Positions 43,447-52,928 of a stretch of DNA of 64,000 nucleotides are shown in pieces. Source of the stretch: Allobosea sp. 117 (GTDB lineage: Bacteria; Pseudomonadota; Alphaproteobacteria; Rhizobiales; Xanthobacteraceae); the NCBI RefSeq assembly GCF_000702305.1, contig NZ_JNLC01000002.1, forward strand, positions 62,001 through 126,000, in the 5' to 3' direction. Both the position numbers and the translations under genes were made by a program. Every line of letters begins with the position of its first letter. The first letter of the stretch is position 1. The notes under the pieces are model-generated. The model saw nothing but the letters and a program-made list of their open reading frames with translations, was not told the DNA's origin and did no database searches.

Positions 43447-44553
43447 TCAGCCCGGCTTGCCGCGTTTCAGCCTGGCCATGGCCGGCTCCACCGACGTCGC
43501 CGCAGGCTGCTGCCGCGCCTGCACGGCGGCCTGCGCCACCGCCGCGCTCGGGCCTTCGACGGTGACGGAACGCGTGTGAGGGCCGCCGTCTGGCCGCGGC
43601 CATTGCGAGCGCGCATCGAAGAACTCCGCCGCCTGCTCGGCACCGAGCGCCATCAGCCTGTCGATGAATTGCGGGCTGCGATCGAGCTTCGAGGCGTAGT
43701 CGTAATCCTGCAGCTTCGCCTCGACCACGCGGATCGGTATCTCGCGCAGCGCACGCTCGTTCACCCGGATGTCGAGCTTCGGATTCTCGGCCACGACCTT
43801 GTTCAGCGTCTCGACCAGATGTAGCTCCTGCTCCAGCGAAATATTGCCGGACAGCTCGTTGCGCCGGTCGATGATCTCGTTCATCGAGCGCGGCACGACG
43901 GCACACTCCCGTGGATTGATCTGGATGACCCACAGCTCGGCCAGATCGTCGAGGAAGACCAGATCGCGGATCGGCGGATTGACGCTGAACAGACCGTCCC
44001 AGTGGAATTTCTCGCGGGCCTCCACCGCCTCGTATAGCGTCGGGATCGCCGCCGAGGCGATCAGGTCCTCATAGGCGAGCAGGTCCCCGGTGAAGACGCT
44101 GCGCACGCCGGACAGGACATCGGTGGCGCCGATATAGAGCTTCACCTTGCCGCGCGCGGCGCCAGTCGGCAGCGCGGGAATGTCCAGTGCCTCCTCGAGC
44201 CAGTCGCGCATGATGGCGGCGGCCGGGGCCGGATGGTCGTAGGGGCTCGTTTCGGACACGAAGGGCAGCCGCCCGAAGAACAGCCCCAGCGCGTTGCTGG
44301 CGTAATCGAGCGGCGTATCCGCCTTGGCGATCTCCCAGAAGCGGAGCAGCCGGTCGGCCGCTTCCCCCGCACCGCCACGGATCAGCCCGGCCCAGGCCAG
44401 CGCCGCGCAGATCGCGCCGCCGGAGGTGCCGCTGAGGCCGATGATCTCGATGTCGTCGCCGTGTTCCAGCAAGAGCCGGCGCAGCAGGCCGGCGGCGAAG
44501 GCGGCATGGCTGCCGCCGCCCTGGCACGCGATCGCAATCTTCCGCCTGCCCAT
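43447..44553 (-). CDS. Patatin-like phospholipase
   Basis: Ser/Asp-dyad lipid acyl hydrolase, 368 residues. Patatin elements are visible: the oxyanion GGGSHAAF (12-19), nucleophile Ser44 in GTSGG, and the catalytic Asp in the DG of FHWDGLFSVNPP. The C-terminal 120 residues are helical with a basic tail. No signal peptide is present, so it acts in the cytosol or at the inner membrane. It is convergent with the GST gene (11 nt apart) and 86 nt downstream of the Atm1-type exporter gene on the same strand. Confidence 0.87.
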   Translation of the reverse strand: MGRRKIAIACQGGGSHAAFAAGLLRRLLLEHGDDIEIIGLSGTSGGAICAALAWAGLIRGGAGEAADRLLRFWEIAKADTPLDYASNALGLFFGRLPFVSETSPYDHPAPAAAIMRDWLEEALDIPALPTGAARGKVKLYIGATDVLSGVRSVFTGDLLAYEDLIASAAIPTLYEAVEAREKFHWDGLFSVNPPIRDLVFLDDLAELWVIQINPRECAVVPRSMNEIIDRRNELSGNISLEQELHLVETLNKVVAENPKLDIRVNERALREIPIRVVEAKLQDYDYASKLDRSPQFIDRLMALGAEQAAEFFDARSQWPRPDGGPHTRSVTVEGPSAAVAQAAVQARQQPAATSVEPAMARLKRGKPG

Positions 44554-44639
44554 AGCCGCGCGCTCCGGCCGATCCCGCCCACTCGCGAACGGAACCGATT
44601 ATGAGCCGGTTCGCCCGCGCGGCAAGCGACATGCGTGCC

Positions 44640-46661
44640 TCAGGCCGCCGCGTCGCTCTCTTCCTCCTCGGCGAGGCGCTCCTTGGCCGGGCCGGCCGGT
44701 GCCGGCGCGGCGTCGGCAGACGTGTCGGTGGCGGATTTGCCGGTCGCGACACTGCCCTCGCCGGTGGCGCGCAGCGTCTCGCGGGCGCGGTCGGCCTCGC
44801 GCTGGCGTTCCCACATGGAGTGGTAGAGGCCTTGCCTGGCCATCAGCTCGCCATGGGTGCCGCGCTCGGCGATGCGGCCCTGCGCCAGCACGATGATCTC
44901 GTCGGCGGAGATGACGGTCGAGAGCCGGTGCGCGATGACCAACGTCGTGCGTCCCTCGGAGACGCGGTCGAGCGCGTCCTGGATCTCGTGCTCGGTGTGG
45001 CTGTCGAGCGCCGAGGTCGCCTCGTCGAGCAGCAGGATCGGCGGCGCCTTCAGGATGGTGCGGGCGATGGCGACGCGCTGCTTCTCGCCGCCGGAGAGCT
45101 TCAGGCCGCGCTCGCCGACCTCGGTGGCGAAGCCCTTCGGCGTCTGGCGGATGAAGCCGTCGATCTGGGCGAGCCGCGCCGCCTCCTCGACCTCCGCCTC
45201 GGTGGCGTCGTGGCGGCCGTAGCGGATGTTGTAGCCGAGCGTGTCGTTGAACAGCACGGTGTCCTGCGGAACCATGCCGATGGCAGCGCGCAGGCTCTCC
45301 TGGCTGACGTCGCGAATGTCCTGCCCGTCGATGGTGATGCGCCCCGACGCCACGTCGTAGAAGCGGAACAGCAGGCGCGAGATGGTCGACTTGCCGGCAC
45401 CCGAGGGGCCGACGATGGCGACCGTGCGCCCGGCCGGCACCTCGAAGGAGACACCTTTCAGGATCTCACGGTCCGGATCGTAGGAGAAGCGCACATCCTC
45501 GAAGCGCACCGCGCCGCCCGCCACCTGCAGAACCGGCGCCGCCGGCTTGTCCTTGATCTCCGGCGGGCGGGCGAGGATGGCGAACATCGCCTCGATGTCG
45601 ATCAGCGACTGCTTGATCTCGCGATAGATCATGCCGAGGAAGTTCAGCGGCTGGTAGAGCTGGATCATCATGGCGTTGACCATGACGAAGGAGCCGACCG
45701 ACTGGCGCCCGGCACGGATGTCCATCACGCACAGCGCCATCACCGCGGTAAGGCCGAGCGTGAAGATCACCGCCTGCCCGGCATTGAGCCAGGCGAGCGA
45801 GGTGTGGGTGTGGATCGAGGCGCGCTCATAGCGGGCCATGGAGCGGTCATAGCGTGCCGCCTCCCACTTCTCGGCGCCGAAATACTTCACCGTCTCGTAG
45901 TTGAGCAGGCTGTCGACCGCCTTGGTGTTGGCGTCGGTGTCGCTCTCGTTCATCGCCCGCCGGATCGACATCCGGTACTCGGTCATCAGGAAGGTGAAGA
46001 GCGTATAGCCGCCGATCATGCCGACGGTGGCGAGCACGTAGCGCCAGTCGAACTGCCAGAACAGCACGACGATGACCATGCCGAATTCGAGGATGGTCGG
46101 CGCCAGATGCAGCACCAGCATGCGCACGATGGTCTCGATGCCCTCGCGCGAGCGCTCGAGAACGCGCGTCAGGCCGCCGGTCTTGCGCTCCAGATGGAAG
46201 CGCAGCGACAGCGCGTGCATGTGCCGGAAGGTCTCCAGCGCCAGGCGCCGTACCGCATGCATCGCCACCTTGGCGAACAGACCGTCGCGCCATTGCGTGA
46301 GCCCGGCCATCACGATGCGCGCGAGGCCGTAGCCGAGGGTGAGCACCAGCGGACCGGCGAGCAGCAGCGCGATGGTGTCGGTGGAGATCGCGGCGCCCTC
46401 GCCGCTCGCCACCGCGTCGGTCGCCCATTTGAAGATGAAGGGCGTCGCCAGCGTCGCCACCTTGGCGAGCACCAGCAGCGCGAGGCCCCACAGCACGCGG
46501 GCGCGCAGGTCCATGCGGTCGGCCGGCCAGAGATAGGGCATCAGCCCGCGCAGCGCGACCAGCAGGCTGCCGCGAGGCGTCTCGATGGCGGAGGTCGGAG
46601 CTGTCGGGGCGGCAGGACCGGTGGGGCGCGAAACCGCGGTTCCGCTGTCGGGGGCACTCAT
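44640..46661 (-). CDS. ABC exporter of the Atm1/heavy-metal tolerance type
   Basis: Homodimeric half-transporter, 673 residues: six-helix permease (about 50-340) then ATPase. NBD motifs are complete: Walker A GPSGAGKST (about 418-426), signature LSGGEKQRVAIARTIL, Walker B LLLDEATSALD and an H-loop in LVIAHRLST. The permease sequence TEYRMSIRRAMNESDTDANTKAVDSLLNYETVKYFGAE is the hallmark of Atm1/ABCB7/HMT1 exporters, which move glutathione-linked persulfides or metal conjugates. It starts 22 nt after the stop of an ArsR regulator carrying CxC motifs, suggesting metal- or thiol-stress control. Confidence 0.93.
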   Translation of the reverse strand: MSAPDSGTAVSRPTGPAAPTAPTSAIETPRGSLLVALRGLMPYLWPADRMDLRARVLWGLALLVLAKVATLATPFIFKWATDAVASGEGAAISTDTIALLLAGPLVLTLGYGLARIVMAGLTQWRDGLFAKVAMHAVRRLALETFRHMHALSLRFHLERKTGGLTRVLERSREGIETIVRMLVLHLAPTILEFGMVIVVLFWQFDWRYVLATVGMIGGYTLFTFLMTEYRMSIRRAMNESDTDANTKAVDSLLNYETVKYFGAEKWEAARYDRSMARYERASIHTHTSLAWLNAGQAVIFTLGLTAVMALCVMDIRAGRQSVGSFVMVNAMMIQLYQPLNFLGMIYREIKQSLIDIEAMFAILARPPEIKDKPAAPVLQVAGGAVRFEDVRFSYDPDREILKGVSFEVPAGRTVAIVGPSGAGKSTISRLLFRFYDVASGRITIDGQDIRDVSQESLRAAIGMVPQDTVLFNDTLGYNIRYGRHDATEAEVEEAARLAQIDGFIRQTPKGFATEVGERGLKLSGGEKQRVAIARTILKAPPILLLDEATSALDSHTEHEIQDALDRVSEGRTTLVIAHRLSTVISADEIIVLAQGRIAERGTHGELMARQGLYHSMWERQREADRARETLRATGEGSVATGKSATDTSADAAPAPAGPAKERLAEEEESDAAA

Positions 46662-46683
46662 AGTTCAGGAATCCATTTCCCGG

Positions 46684-47094
46684 TCATGCGCCCTGTCCGG
46701 CGATGATCGTTTGCGTAGAGATAGTGTCGGACCCGGCCGGGGCCAAGCGCACGGCCGCTTGCGTTGCGGCACCATCGGGGTTGCCGGCGAGCAATGCGAG
46801 CAGCGGCCCGAGCGTGGTGGCGAGCTCGGCGATCACCGTCCGGTCGAGGCAATAGCAGGAACGCGGACCCTCGATGGTGCCGGTGACGATGCCGGCCTCC
46901 TTCAGGATCTTCAGGTGCTGCGAGACGGTCGACTGGGCGAGCGGCAGCCCCCGCACGATCTCCCCGCACATGCAGCGGTCGCGCGCCGCGAGCGCTCGCA
47001 CGATGGCGAGCCGCGCCGGATGCGCGAGCGCGCGCAGCCGCAGCGACAGGAGCTCGTCGGCCTCGCAGCCGAAGGAATCGGTGGTCGTTGACAT
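46684..47094 (-). CDS. ArsR/SmtB-family repressor with paired CxC motifs
   Basis: A 136-residue winged-helix repressor: LRALAHPARLAIVRAL, recognition helix QSTVSQHLKILKEAGIV, then a wing. Cysteines at 10, 41, 43, 80 and 82 form two CxC pairs (RCMCGEIV before the recognition helix and SCYCLDR in the wing), candidate sites for metal, arsenite or persulfide sensing. A palindrome ATCGTC-GATA-GACGAT (47100-47115) lies 5 bp upstream of the start and is a likely autoregulatory operator. It is first in an operon with the Atm1-type exporter. The inducer is not known. Confidence 0.88.
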   Translation of the reverse strand: MSTTTDSFGCEADELLSLRLRALAHPARLAIVRALAARDRCMCGEIVRGLPLAQSTVSQHLKILKEAGIVTGTIEGPRSCYCLDRTVIAELATTLGPLLALLAGNPDGAATQAAVRLAPAGSDTISTQTIIAGQGA

Positions 47095-47099
47095 CGCTT

Positions 47100-47115
47100 A
47101 TCGTCGATAGACGAT
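47100..47115. promoter_or_regulatory. Probable ArsR operator
   Basis: Perfect 6-bp arms ATCGTC/GACGAT around GATA, between the arsR start (47094, minus) and the LOG gene (47245, plus). Its nearness to the start codon fits promoter occlusion. It may also affect the divergent LOG gene. Confidence 0.55.
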
Positions 47116-47244
47116 GATTGCGACGGCAGCATGGCGGAGGGTCGGGCGTCGCACGTCATCGGCGATTGCACGGGACCGCAGGCGATGTCATTGGAAGGGG
47201 TTCCGGCGCTTGACGCCCTCCCGTCGCACTGCAACATGGTGCTC

Positions 47245-47856
47245 ATGTCGACCATCAAAAGCGTATGCGTCTATTGCGGGGCCGCCTCCGGCGACGACCC
47301 GGTCTATACGGAAGCGGCCATCGAGCTCGGGCGCACTTTTGCCCAGACCGGTGTGCGGCTCGTCTATGGCGGCGGCGGAGTCGGGCTCATGGGCGCGACC
47401 GCGCGGGCCTGCGCCGAGGCGGGCGGACGCGTCACAGGCATCATCCCTGATTTCCTGATCGGCAAGGAGCAGGCGTTCGACCATGCCCATGAGCTGGTGG
47501 TCACGCAGGACATGCATGAGCGCAAGCGGCTGATGTTCGAGCGGGCGGACGCCTTCGTCGCCCTGCCCGGCGGCGTCGGCACGCTGGAGGAACTGGTCGA
47601 GCAGCTCACCTGGGTGCAGCTTAACCGGCATCGCAAGCCGGTCATGCTGCTGAACATCGCCGGCTTCTGGGATCCGCTGCTGGCCCTGTTCGACCATATG
47701 CAGGCGACCGGCTTCATCAATGTCGCCCGCCCGGTGAAGCTGCTCGTCGCCCATCACGCGCGCGCCGTGCTGCCCAAGCTGAACACCGCCGTCGCGGATG
47801 TCGAGCAGGCCGATCTCCACGGCGCCGTCGAGGCGCAGGTCGTCGACCGCATGTGA
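47245..47856 (+). CDS. LOG family protein (cytokinin-type phosphoribohydrolase)
   Basis: A 203-residue Rossmann-like protein of the LOG/TIGR00730 family, which cleaves the ribose from nucleoside 5'-monophosphates such as isopentenyl-AMP. Signature residues are the opening VCVYCGAASG, the YGGGGVGLMG loop, the Arg/Lys helix MHERKRLMFE and PGGVGTLEE at 108-116. ATG 47245 is preferred over ATG 47236 as family proteins begin close to VCVYCG. It is transcribed divergently from arsR. Whether this bacterium makes cytokinins or uses the enzyme for nucleotide turnover is open. Confidence 0.9.
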   Translation: MSTIKSVCVYCGAASGDDPVYTEAAIELGRTFAQTGVRLVYGGGGVGLMGATARACAEAGGRVTGIIPDFLIGKEQAFDHAHELVVTQDMHERKRLMFERADAFVALPGGVGTLEELVEQLTWVQLNRHRKPVMLLNIAGFWDPLLALFDHMQATGFINVARPVKLLVAHHARAVLPKLNTAVADVEQADLHGAVEAQVVDRM

Positions 47857-48081
47857 GGCCGCCGGCCGTCGGCACGACCTCAGAAACCGATTCAACGGAC
47901 GGGAAAAGGCGAGTCGGGAGAATCGCTTGCGCGACGATCCTGAAGCCGTTTCCCACATCCTTGCGTTCCCGATTCAAGGCCGCGGAGGACCCGCCGGGTC
48001 GCGCTCACCTGCTTGCGCCGCATGGCCAAACATCGCATAGCCCGGAAGGGAGCCATAGGCGGTTCAGGCGGGGAGTGTGAG
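47857..48081. other. Intergenic region before membrane protein
   Basis: 225 bp with no recognised element; the frame of the next gene extends into it to 48013 but without a ribosome binding site until 48070. Confidence 0.35.
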
Positions 48082-49779
48082 GTGGTGCGATCGGGCGCGG
48101 CGTTCCGCGGCGTTCTTGCCGGGCTCGACCTCGCGATCGCGCTGCTGATCGCCGGCATGACGCTCGGCGCGATGGTCGCGGTCTATGTCCCGGTGCCGTT
48201 CTGGGACGAGTGGGAGATATTCACCACCACCGATCTCGCGGCACGGCTGTTCGAACCGCACAACAATCACCGGCTGGTGCTCTTCCGGCTGCTGGCGATC
48301 GCCGACAATGAGCTCGCCGGCGGCACCTACCTCGTCCAGTACGCGGCCATACTGGTGCTGCAGGCGGCGCATGTGCTGCTGCTCGTGCTGGCGGCCTATT
48401 GCGCCGGCCTCGCCAAGCCGGCCGACCTCGGCATCGCCGCCGCCCTCGCCGTGGGGGCGCTGTTCTGGCGGGTGCAGGAGCAGAATTTCTTCTGGGGCTT
48501 CCAGAGCCAGTTCGTCGGCGTTCATGCGGCGGCGACCGCTGCCTTTCTGGGCCTCGCGCTGCTGCCGGGCTGGACCGGCGTCGCGGCCGCCGCGCTCGCG
48601 GCAGCGCTGGCCGCCGGCTTCATGGCGAACGGCATGCTGGTGCCGGCCCTGCTGGTCGTGCTCGCGCTCTGGCTGCGCCGGCCGGCGACTCAGGTGATCG
48701 CACTCGGCATTTTCACCGCCGGGCTGCTGGCGCTCTACTTCGCCGGCGACTATGGGGCGCAGCGTAGCTATGCGGACCCTTTCGGGGCGCTGCACGAGCC
48801 GCGACAGCTCGCCCTCTTCATCGCCGCCTATATCGGCTACCCGGTCGAGGTGATGCTGCGCGGCGATCTCAACGTCGCGATCGCCGGCGGCGTGGCCGGA
48901 CTTGCGCTGGCGGCGGGCACCGCCCTCACCCTGCTGTGGCGCGGCGGGCTGGCGACGCCGGCGCGCCTCGTGCTGCTGCACGTCGCCGCGTTCAGCCTGG
49001 CGACGGCGGCGGTCACTGCGCTCGGCCGCGCGCGCCTCGGCATCGAGCCCGGCTACATAACCAGCCGCTACGCGACGCCGGCGCTGATCTTCTGGGTGGC
49101 GCTGGCCCTCCTGCTCTGGAGCCTCCTCAGGCAGGGCCGCCTGCGGCTCGGCGTACCGCTCGCCGCGACCGGCGCCCTCGCACTGATGCTCGCCGACAGC
49201 TTCCACAACATCGAGGGCAGCATAAAGCTCTGGCGGGATCATCGCGGCCCGGCGGCGACGGCGATGCTGGCCGGCGTGCGCGATGAGCCGCAGTTGAAGA
49301 TGACCTTCCCCAACTACACGGTGCTGCCGGACAAGATCGAGCAGCTCCGCGACGCGCGCCTCGCCCTGTTCTCGGCGGAATGGGCGCATTGGCGCGGCAC
49401 GCCGCTCGCGGACCACCTCGCGCTTCGCCTGAACGACGCGTGCCGGGGAAAATTCGAGCGGGTCGAGCCGGCCGAGGAACCCGCCGGGCAGCCGACATCG
49501 GGCGGCAGCGGGTGGCGTGCCTCGGGCTGGAGCTGGGACGAGGCGCAAGGCGGGTCGCCGCGCTGGATCGTGCTGACCGACGCCGCCGGCATGGTGGCCG
49601 GCTACGCCATCACCGATGTGCGGCGCCCGGACGTGCCGGCGGCGATTGCGTCGATCGGCGGCAGCGATGTCGGCTGGCGCGGCCATCTGCGCCTCGCGGC
49701 GCCGGGAAAGGTCACCGCCTGGATGATCGATCGCGATGCGGCATCGGCCTGCTACATCGGCGCGCTGGATGTGCCTTAG
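48082..49779 (+). CDS. Polytopic membrane protein of unknown function
   Basis: A 565-residue protein with roughly ten to twelve hydrophobic helices in the first 370 residues (starting GLDLAIALLIAGMTLGAMV) and a soluble C-terminal domain. The loop after TM1, VPVPFWDEWEIF, followed by an EPHNNHRLVLFRLL helix resembles the luminal acidic loop of GT-C-type glycosyltransferase-like proteins, an impression only. The residue set DxW-E and HNNH is conserved-looking. Start: GTG 48082 or 48085 with GGGGAG 6-7 nt upstream; ATG 48022 is possible. No obvious partner genes. A surface-polysaccharide or lipid-modification role is speculation. Confidence 0.7.
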   Translation: MVRSGAAFRGVLAGLDLAIALLIAGMTLGAMVAVYVPVPFWDEWEIFTTTDLAARLFEPHNNHRLVLFRLLAIADNELAGGTYLVQYAAILVLQAAHVLLLVLAAYCAGLAKPADLGIAAALAVGALFWRVQEQNFFWGFQSQFVGVHAAATAAFLGLALLPGWTGVAAAALAAALAAGFMANGMLVPALLVVLALWLRRPATQVIALGIFTAGLLALYFAGDYGAQRSYADPFGALHEPRQLALFIAAYIGYPVEVMLRGDLNVAIAGGVAGLALAAGTALTLLWRGGLATPARLVLLHVAAFSLATAAVTALGRARLGIEPGYITSRYATPALIFWVALALLLWSLLRQGRLRLGVPLAATGALALMLADSFHNIEGSIKLWRDHRGPAATAMLAGVRDEPQLKMTFPNYTVLPDKIEQLRDARLALFSAEWAHWRGTPLADHLALRLNDACRGKFERVEPAEEPAGQPTSGGSGWRASGWSWDEAQGGSPRWIVLTDAAGMVAGYAITDVRRPDVPAAIASIGGSDVGWRGHLRLAAPGKVTAWMIDRDAASACYIGALDVP

Positions 49780-49813
49780 AGAAGAATTGCTCCGGCGACG
49801 TGAAGGATGCCTC

Positions 49814-50299
49814 TCACTCCCCCAGCTTCTTCTCCACCGTGGTGTTGCCGAGCCAGACCCCGCCGAGCGGCACGGTGTTGCGGCTCTTCGGCACATAGCC
49901 GCGCTTCTGGAAGAAGCCGAGCGCGTTGTCACTCGCATCCGCCGTGAGGCTCTTGGCGCCGCGCGCGGCGGCGAGCTTCTCCACGGCGTCGCAGAGCAGC
50001 GCGCCGACGCCCTCCCCAGTGAAGAGGGGAAGCACATAGAGCAGGTCGATGGCGCGGTTGTCGGCGAGGACGATGAACCCGACCGGGTCGCCGTCGTGGG
50101 TCGCCACCAGCGTCAGTTGGCCGGCGAGACGCGCGGCCAGGGCCGCCTCGTCGCCGGCGACGTCCGCCCACGCTTCCTGCTGGTCCTCGTCGTAATCCTC
50201 GCCCGTCAGCTCGAAGATGGCGGCGCGGGCGATGGCCGCCAGCACCGGCGTGTCGCCCGGCAGCGCCGGACGCAGGGCGGCGGGCGGCGCCCCGCTCAC
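49814..50299 (-). CDS. GNAT family N-acetyltransferase
   Basis: A 161-residue acetyl-CoA-dependent transferase. It shows the GNAT core: an opening RPALPGDTPVLAAIARAAIFELTG, a central VGFIVLADNRAIDLLYVLPLFTGEGVGALLCDAVEKLA with the Q/RxxGxG/A-type acetyl-CoA loop (FTGEGVGALL), and ending ALGFFQKRGYVP. The last element is typical of YitH/PhnO-like single-domain enzymes. The substrate is unknown. It starts 37 nt after cysS on the same strand and may be co-transcribed. Confidence 0.87.
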   Translation of the reverse strand: MSGAPPAALRPALPGDTPVLAAIARAAIFELTGEDYDEDQQEAWADVAGDEAALAARLAGQLTLVATHDGDPVGFIVLADNRAIDLLYVLPLFTGEGVGALLCDAVEKLAAARGAKSLTADASDNALGFFQKRGYVPKSRNTVPLGGVWLGNTTVEKKLGE

Positions 50300-50336
50300 C
50301 GCTCCGCCCTCCGGACGGCCAGCGTGCGCCCCGCGC

Positions 50337-51731
50337 TCACCGCTTGGGCTCCCAACTGGTGGTGCCGTCCTTGTTGTCCTTGAGCGCGACGCCCTGCGCC
50401 AGCAGCTCGTCGCGGATGCGGTCGGAGGCCGCCCAGTCGCGGTTGCGGCGGGCCTCGATGCGCTCGGCGATGCGCGCCTCGATCGCCTCGGGCGCGATGT
50501 CGAGCTCGGGCGCGCGGGAGGCGAGCCAGCCGCGCAGCGGCGCCTCGGTGAAGCCGAGGAAGGCGAGCGTGCCGGCCAGCGCCTTCTTGCCGGCGTGGTC
50601 CTTCAGCGCGTGCATCTCGGCGATCGCCTTCGGCGTGTTGAGGTCGTCGGCGAGCGCCTCCAGCACCGCCGGCGCCGGGCGCGGATAGGCATCCGGCGCG
50701 GCGGCGTCGAACCACTGCTCGAGGATCTTCGCGCTTTCCTCGAGGCTCTTCACCGTCCAGTCGATCGGCTGGCGATAGTGGGTCTTCAGCATGTTGAGGC
50801 GCAGCACGTCGCCCGGCCAGTCGGCCAGCAGGTCGCGGATGGTGACGAAGTTGCCGAGCGACTTCGACATCTTCTCGCCTTCCACCTGCAGGAAGCCGTT
50901 GTGCATCCACACCTTGGCCATGACGCCGGAGTGGAAGGCACAGCGCGACTGGGCGATCTCGTTCTCGTGGTGAGGAAAGATCAGGTCGATGCCGCCGCCA
51001 TGGATGTCGAAGGTCTCGCCGAGGTGCTTCCAGCTCATCGCCGAGCACTCGATGTGCCAGCCCGGCCGGCCCGGAACCTCGATGCCGCCCGGCGAAGGCC
51101 AGCCCGGCTCGCCCTCCTTCGAGGGCTTCCACAGCACGAAGTCCATGGCGTCGTGCTTGTAGGGCGCGACATCGACGCGGGCTCCGGCGAGCAGTTCGTC
51201 GAGCGGGCGGCGCGAGAGCTGGCCGTAATCGGGCATCGACGGCACCGAGAACAGCACGTGGTTCTCGGCCACATAGGCGTTGCCGGAGGCGATGAGCTTC
51301 TCGATGAGATCGCGCATCTCGGCGATGTGGTCGGTGGCGCGCGGCTCGACGTCGGGATGGAGGACGCCGAGCGCCTCGATGTCGTCGTGGAACTGCGCCT
51401 CGGTGGTCGCGGTGACCCGGGCGATCGCCTCGTTCAGCGACAGCGCCGGATATTCGACCGCCGCGCGCGCGTTGATCTTGTCGTCCACGTCGGTGATGTT
51501 GCGCACATATTTGACGTGGTCAGTGCCATAGAGGTGGCGCAGCAGCCGGTAGAGCAGATCGAACACGATCACCGGGCGCGCATTGCCGATATGGGCGAGG
51601 TCGTAGACCGTCGGGCCGCACACATACATGCGCACCCTCGCCGGATCGAGGGGAACGAATGTCTCCTTCGCCCGCGTCAGCGTGTTGTAGAGCTTGAGCT
51701 CGACAACGCCCGGTCTCGTCTCGCCCGACAT
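50337..51731 (-). CDS. cysS: Cysteine--tRNA ligase
   Basis: Class I aminoacyl-tRNA synthetase charging tRNACys, 464 residues. Zinc ligand Cys38 and the HIGH-type motif HIGN (47-50) occur in [17 protein letters not shown]. Further zinc residues lie in [14 protein letters not shown] and [15 protein letters not shown], and the KMSKS motif is complete ([11 protein letters not shown]). The C-terminal DALR domain and a short tail finish the protein. The start at 51731 (MSGETRPG) is preferred over ATG 51758 on ribosome-binding grounds. Confidence 0.96.
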   Translation of the reverse strand: MSGETRPGVVELKLYNTLTRAKETFVPLDPARVRMYVCGPTVYDLAHIGNARPVIVFDLLYRLLRHLYGTDHVKYVRNITDVDDKINARAAVEYPALSLNEAIARVTATTEAQFHDDIEALGVLHPDVEPRATDHIAEMRDLIEKLIASGNAYVAENHVLFSVPSMPDYGQLSRRPLDELLAGARVDVAPYKHDAMDFVLWKPSKEGEPGWPSPGGIEVPGRPGWHIECSAMSWKHLGETFDIHGGGIDLIFPHHENEIAQSRCAFHSGVMAKVWMHNGFLQVEGEKMSKSLGNFVTIRDLLADWPGDVLRLNMLKTHYRQPIDWTVKSLEESAKILEQWFDAAAPDAYPRPAPAVLEALADDLNTPKAIAEMHALKDHAGKKALAGTLAFLGFTEAPLRGWLASRAPELDIAPEAIEARIAERIEARRNRDWAASDRIRDELLAQGVALKDNKDGTTSWEPKR

Positions 51732-52058
51732 ATCGATAGCCGTCCCTGCGTCCCTCATGGGCGCCGCCGATAGGCGCGCGCCGGCGCGTCTGTCGTCTCT
51801 TTGCCCCGCCACGTCAAGGGATCGGCGGTCCGGCGCTGCGGCGCCGGTGCCACAGCCGGCGCAAATCCGCCACGGCCACCCCGGTCGCCGTTGACCATCC
51901 CGCTGCATCCCGATTAACCAAGCGCCGGAAAAAATGACGGATGAACGGCGGTTCACCGCGACGTTCACTCTCCATTCAAACCTTTTGCGCCAGATTTCGG
52001 CCACGTCATCGCCAGAATACGGCCCGCCCGAAGCAAAGCCCCACCAAAGCTCATCCCC
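51732..52058. other. Intergenic region, cysS to small secreted protein gene
   Basis: 327 bp. The right part has TTCA direct repeats at about 51952, 51964 and 51975 (12- and 11-bp phase), with TGAAC-N4-GTTCA at 51942-51955. This is similar in style to the repeats before the RcnB-like gene. No gene recognised. Confidence 0.35.
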
Positions 52059-52370
52059 ATGATTCTCGCTCGCGCCCTTCTCGTCGCCACCCTGGCGCTC
52101 ACCTCCGTTTCGGCCTTTGCGGGCGAGACGAAGACCTTCCTGATCGACAGCTCGGACGGCTACGGCATCGACGGCTGCATCGCCTCCGGCGCCGCCTGCG
52201 GTGCGGCGATGGCCGGTGCCTGGTGCCGGGCGCACGACTTCGAGCGCGCGGTCAGCTTCGGCACGGTGGAAAGCGATGCGCGGATCACCGCCATCTCGAC
52301 CGCCCCGGTCCGCACCGCCTGCATCGGCGGCAGTTGCTCGCAGGCGGTGGCGATCTCCTGCGAGAAGTGA
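52059..52370 (+). CDS. Small secreted cysteine-containing protein
   Basis: A 103-residue exported protein: signal peptide [21 protein letters not shown] (cleavage at about 21) and a mature domain of about 80 residues with Cys in [19 protein letters not shown] and TACIGGSC, which could form disulfides in the periplasm. Similar short proteins occur in Rhizobiales but I know of no assigned function. ATG 52059 lacks a strong ribosome binding site; the signal peptide supports the start. It is convergent with the CreA-like gene. Confidence 0.68.
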   Translation: MILARALLVATLALTSVSAFAGETKTFLIDSSDGYGIDGCIASGAACGAAMAGAWCRAHDFERAVSFGTVESDARITAISTAPVRTACIGGSCSQAVAISCEK

Positions 52371-52409
52371 GCGCGCGGCGGCGAGGCCGCCGGCTTCCCG
52401 CTCACGCCG

Positions 52410-52928
52410 TCACTTCAGGAAATCCGCGCATTTCGGCGTCTCGCCGGTGCCGCCCCAGGGCATGATCGGGACGCTGGTGGTCGAGTTCTTCGGGCTGCCG
52501 TCGATCAGCTTGTCCGAATAGACGAGATAGACCAGCACGTTGCGCTTGGCGTCGCAGCCCCGCACGATCTGCATCTTCTTGAAGATCAGCGAGCGGCTCT
52601 CGCGGTAGACGACGTCGCCCTGCTCGAACTTGCCCTTGAAATTGATCGGGCCGATCTGCCGGCAGGCGATCGAGATGTCCGACACCTCCTCGGCGACGCC
52701 GAGCATGCCCTTCACGCCGCCCTTCTCGGGCAGCGTGTAATGGCAGGCGACACCCTCCACCAGCGGGTCGTCGATGCCGTAGGTGGCGAGCTTGTCGTCC
52801 GGCGTGAGGAACTTCCAGACGGTCGACTTCCTGAAGATCAGGTCGGGCTCCTCCGCCCGTGCCGGCGCGGCGGCCACGCATGCGAGGCCGAGGCCGGCGA
52901 GAAGGGCGAGCGGGGCGAGGCGAATCAT
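52410..52928 (-). CDS. creA: CreA family periplasmic protein
   Basis: A 172-residue exported protein with a signal peptide (MIRLAPLALLAGLGLACVAAAPARAEE) and the CreA domain: DKLATYGIDDPLVEGVACHYTLPEKGG, ISIACRQIGPINFKGKFEQGDVVY, FKKMQIVRGCDAKRNVLVYLVYSDKL. It ends with the Ser/Thr-rich STTSVPIMPWGG segment found in the family. CreA proteins are widespread and of unknown biochemical function. The start at 52928 is dictated by the signal peptide; the long upstream open frame is not coding. Confidence 0.9.
   Translation of the reverse strand: MIRLAPLALLAGLGLACVAAAPARAEEPDLIFRKSTVWKFLTPDDKLATYGIDDPLVEGVACHYTLPEKGGVKGMLGVAEEVSDISIACRQIGPINFKGKFEQGDVVYRESRSLIFKKMQIVRGCDAKRNVLVYLVYSDKLIDGSPKNSTTSVPIMPWGGTGETPKCADFLK

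Noticed and set aside
44601..46706. 701-codon plus-strand open frame antisense to the Atm1-type exporter
   Set aside because: No recognisable motifs; the opposite strand has complete ABC-transporter motifs.
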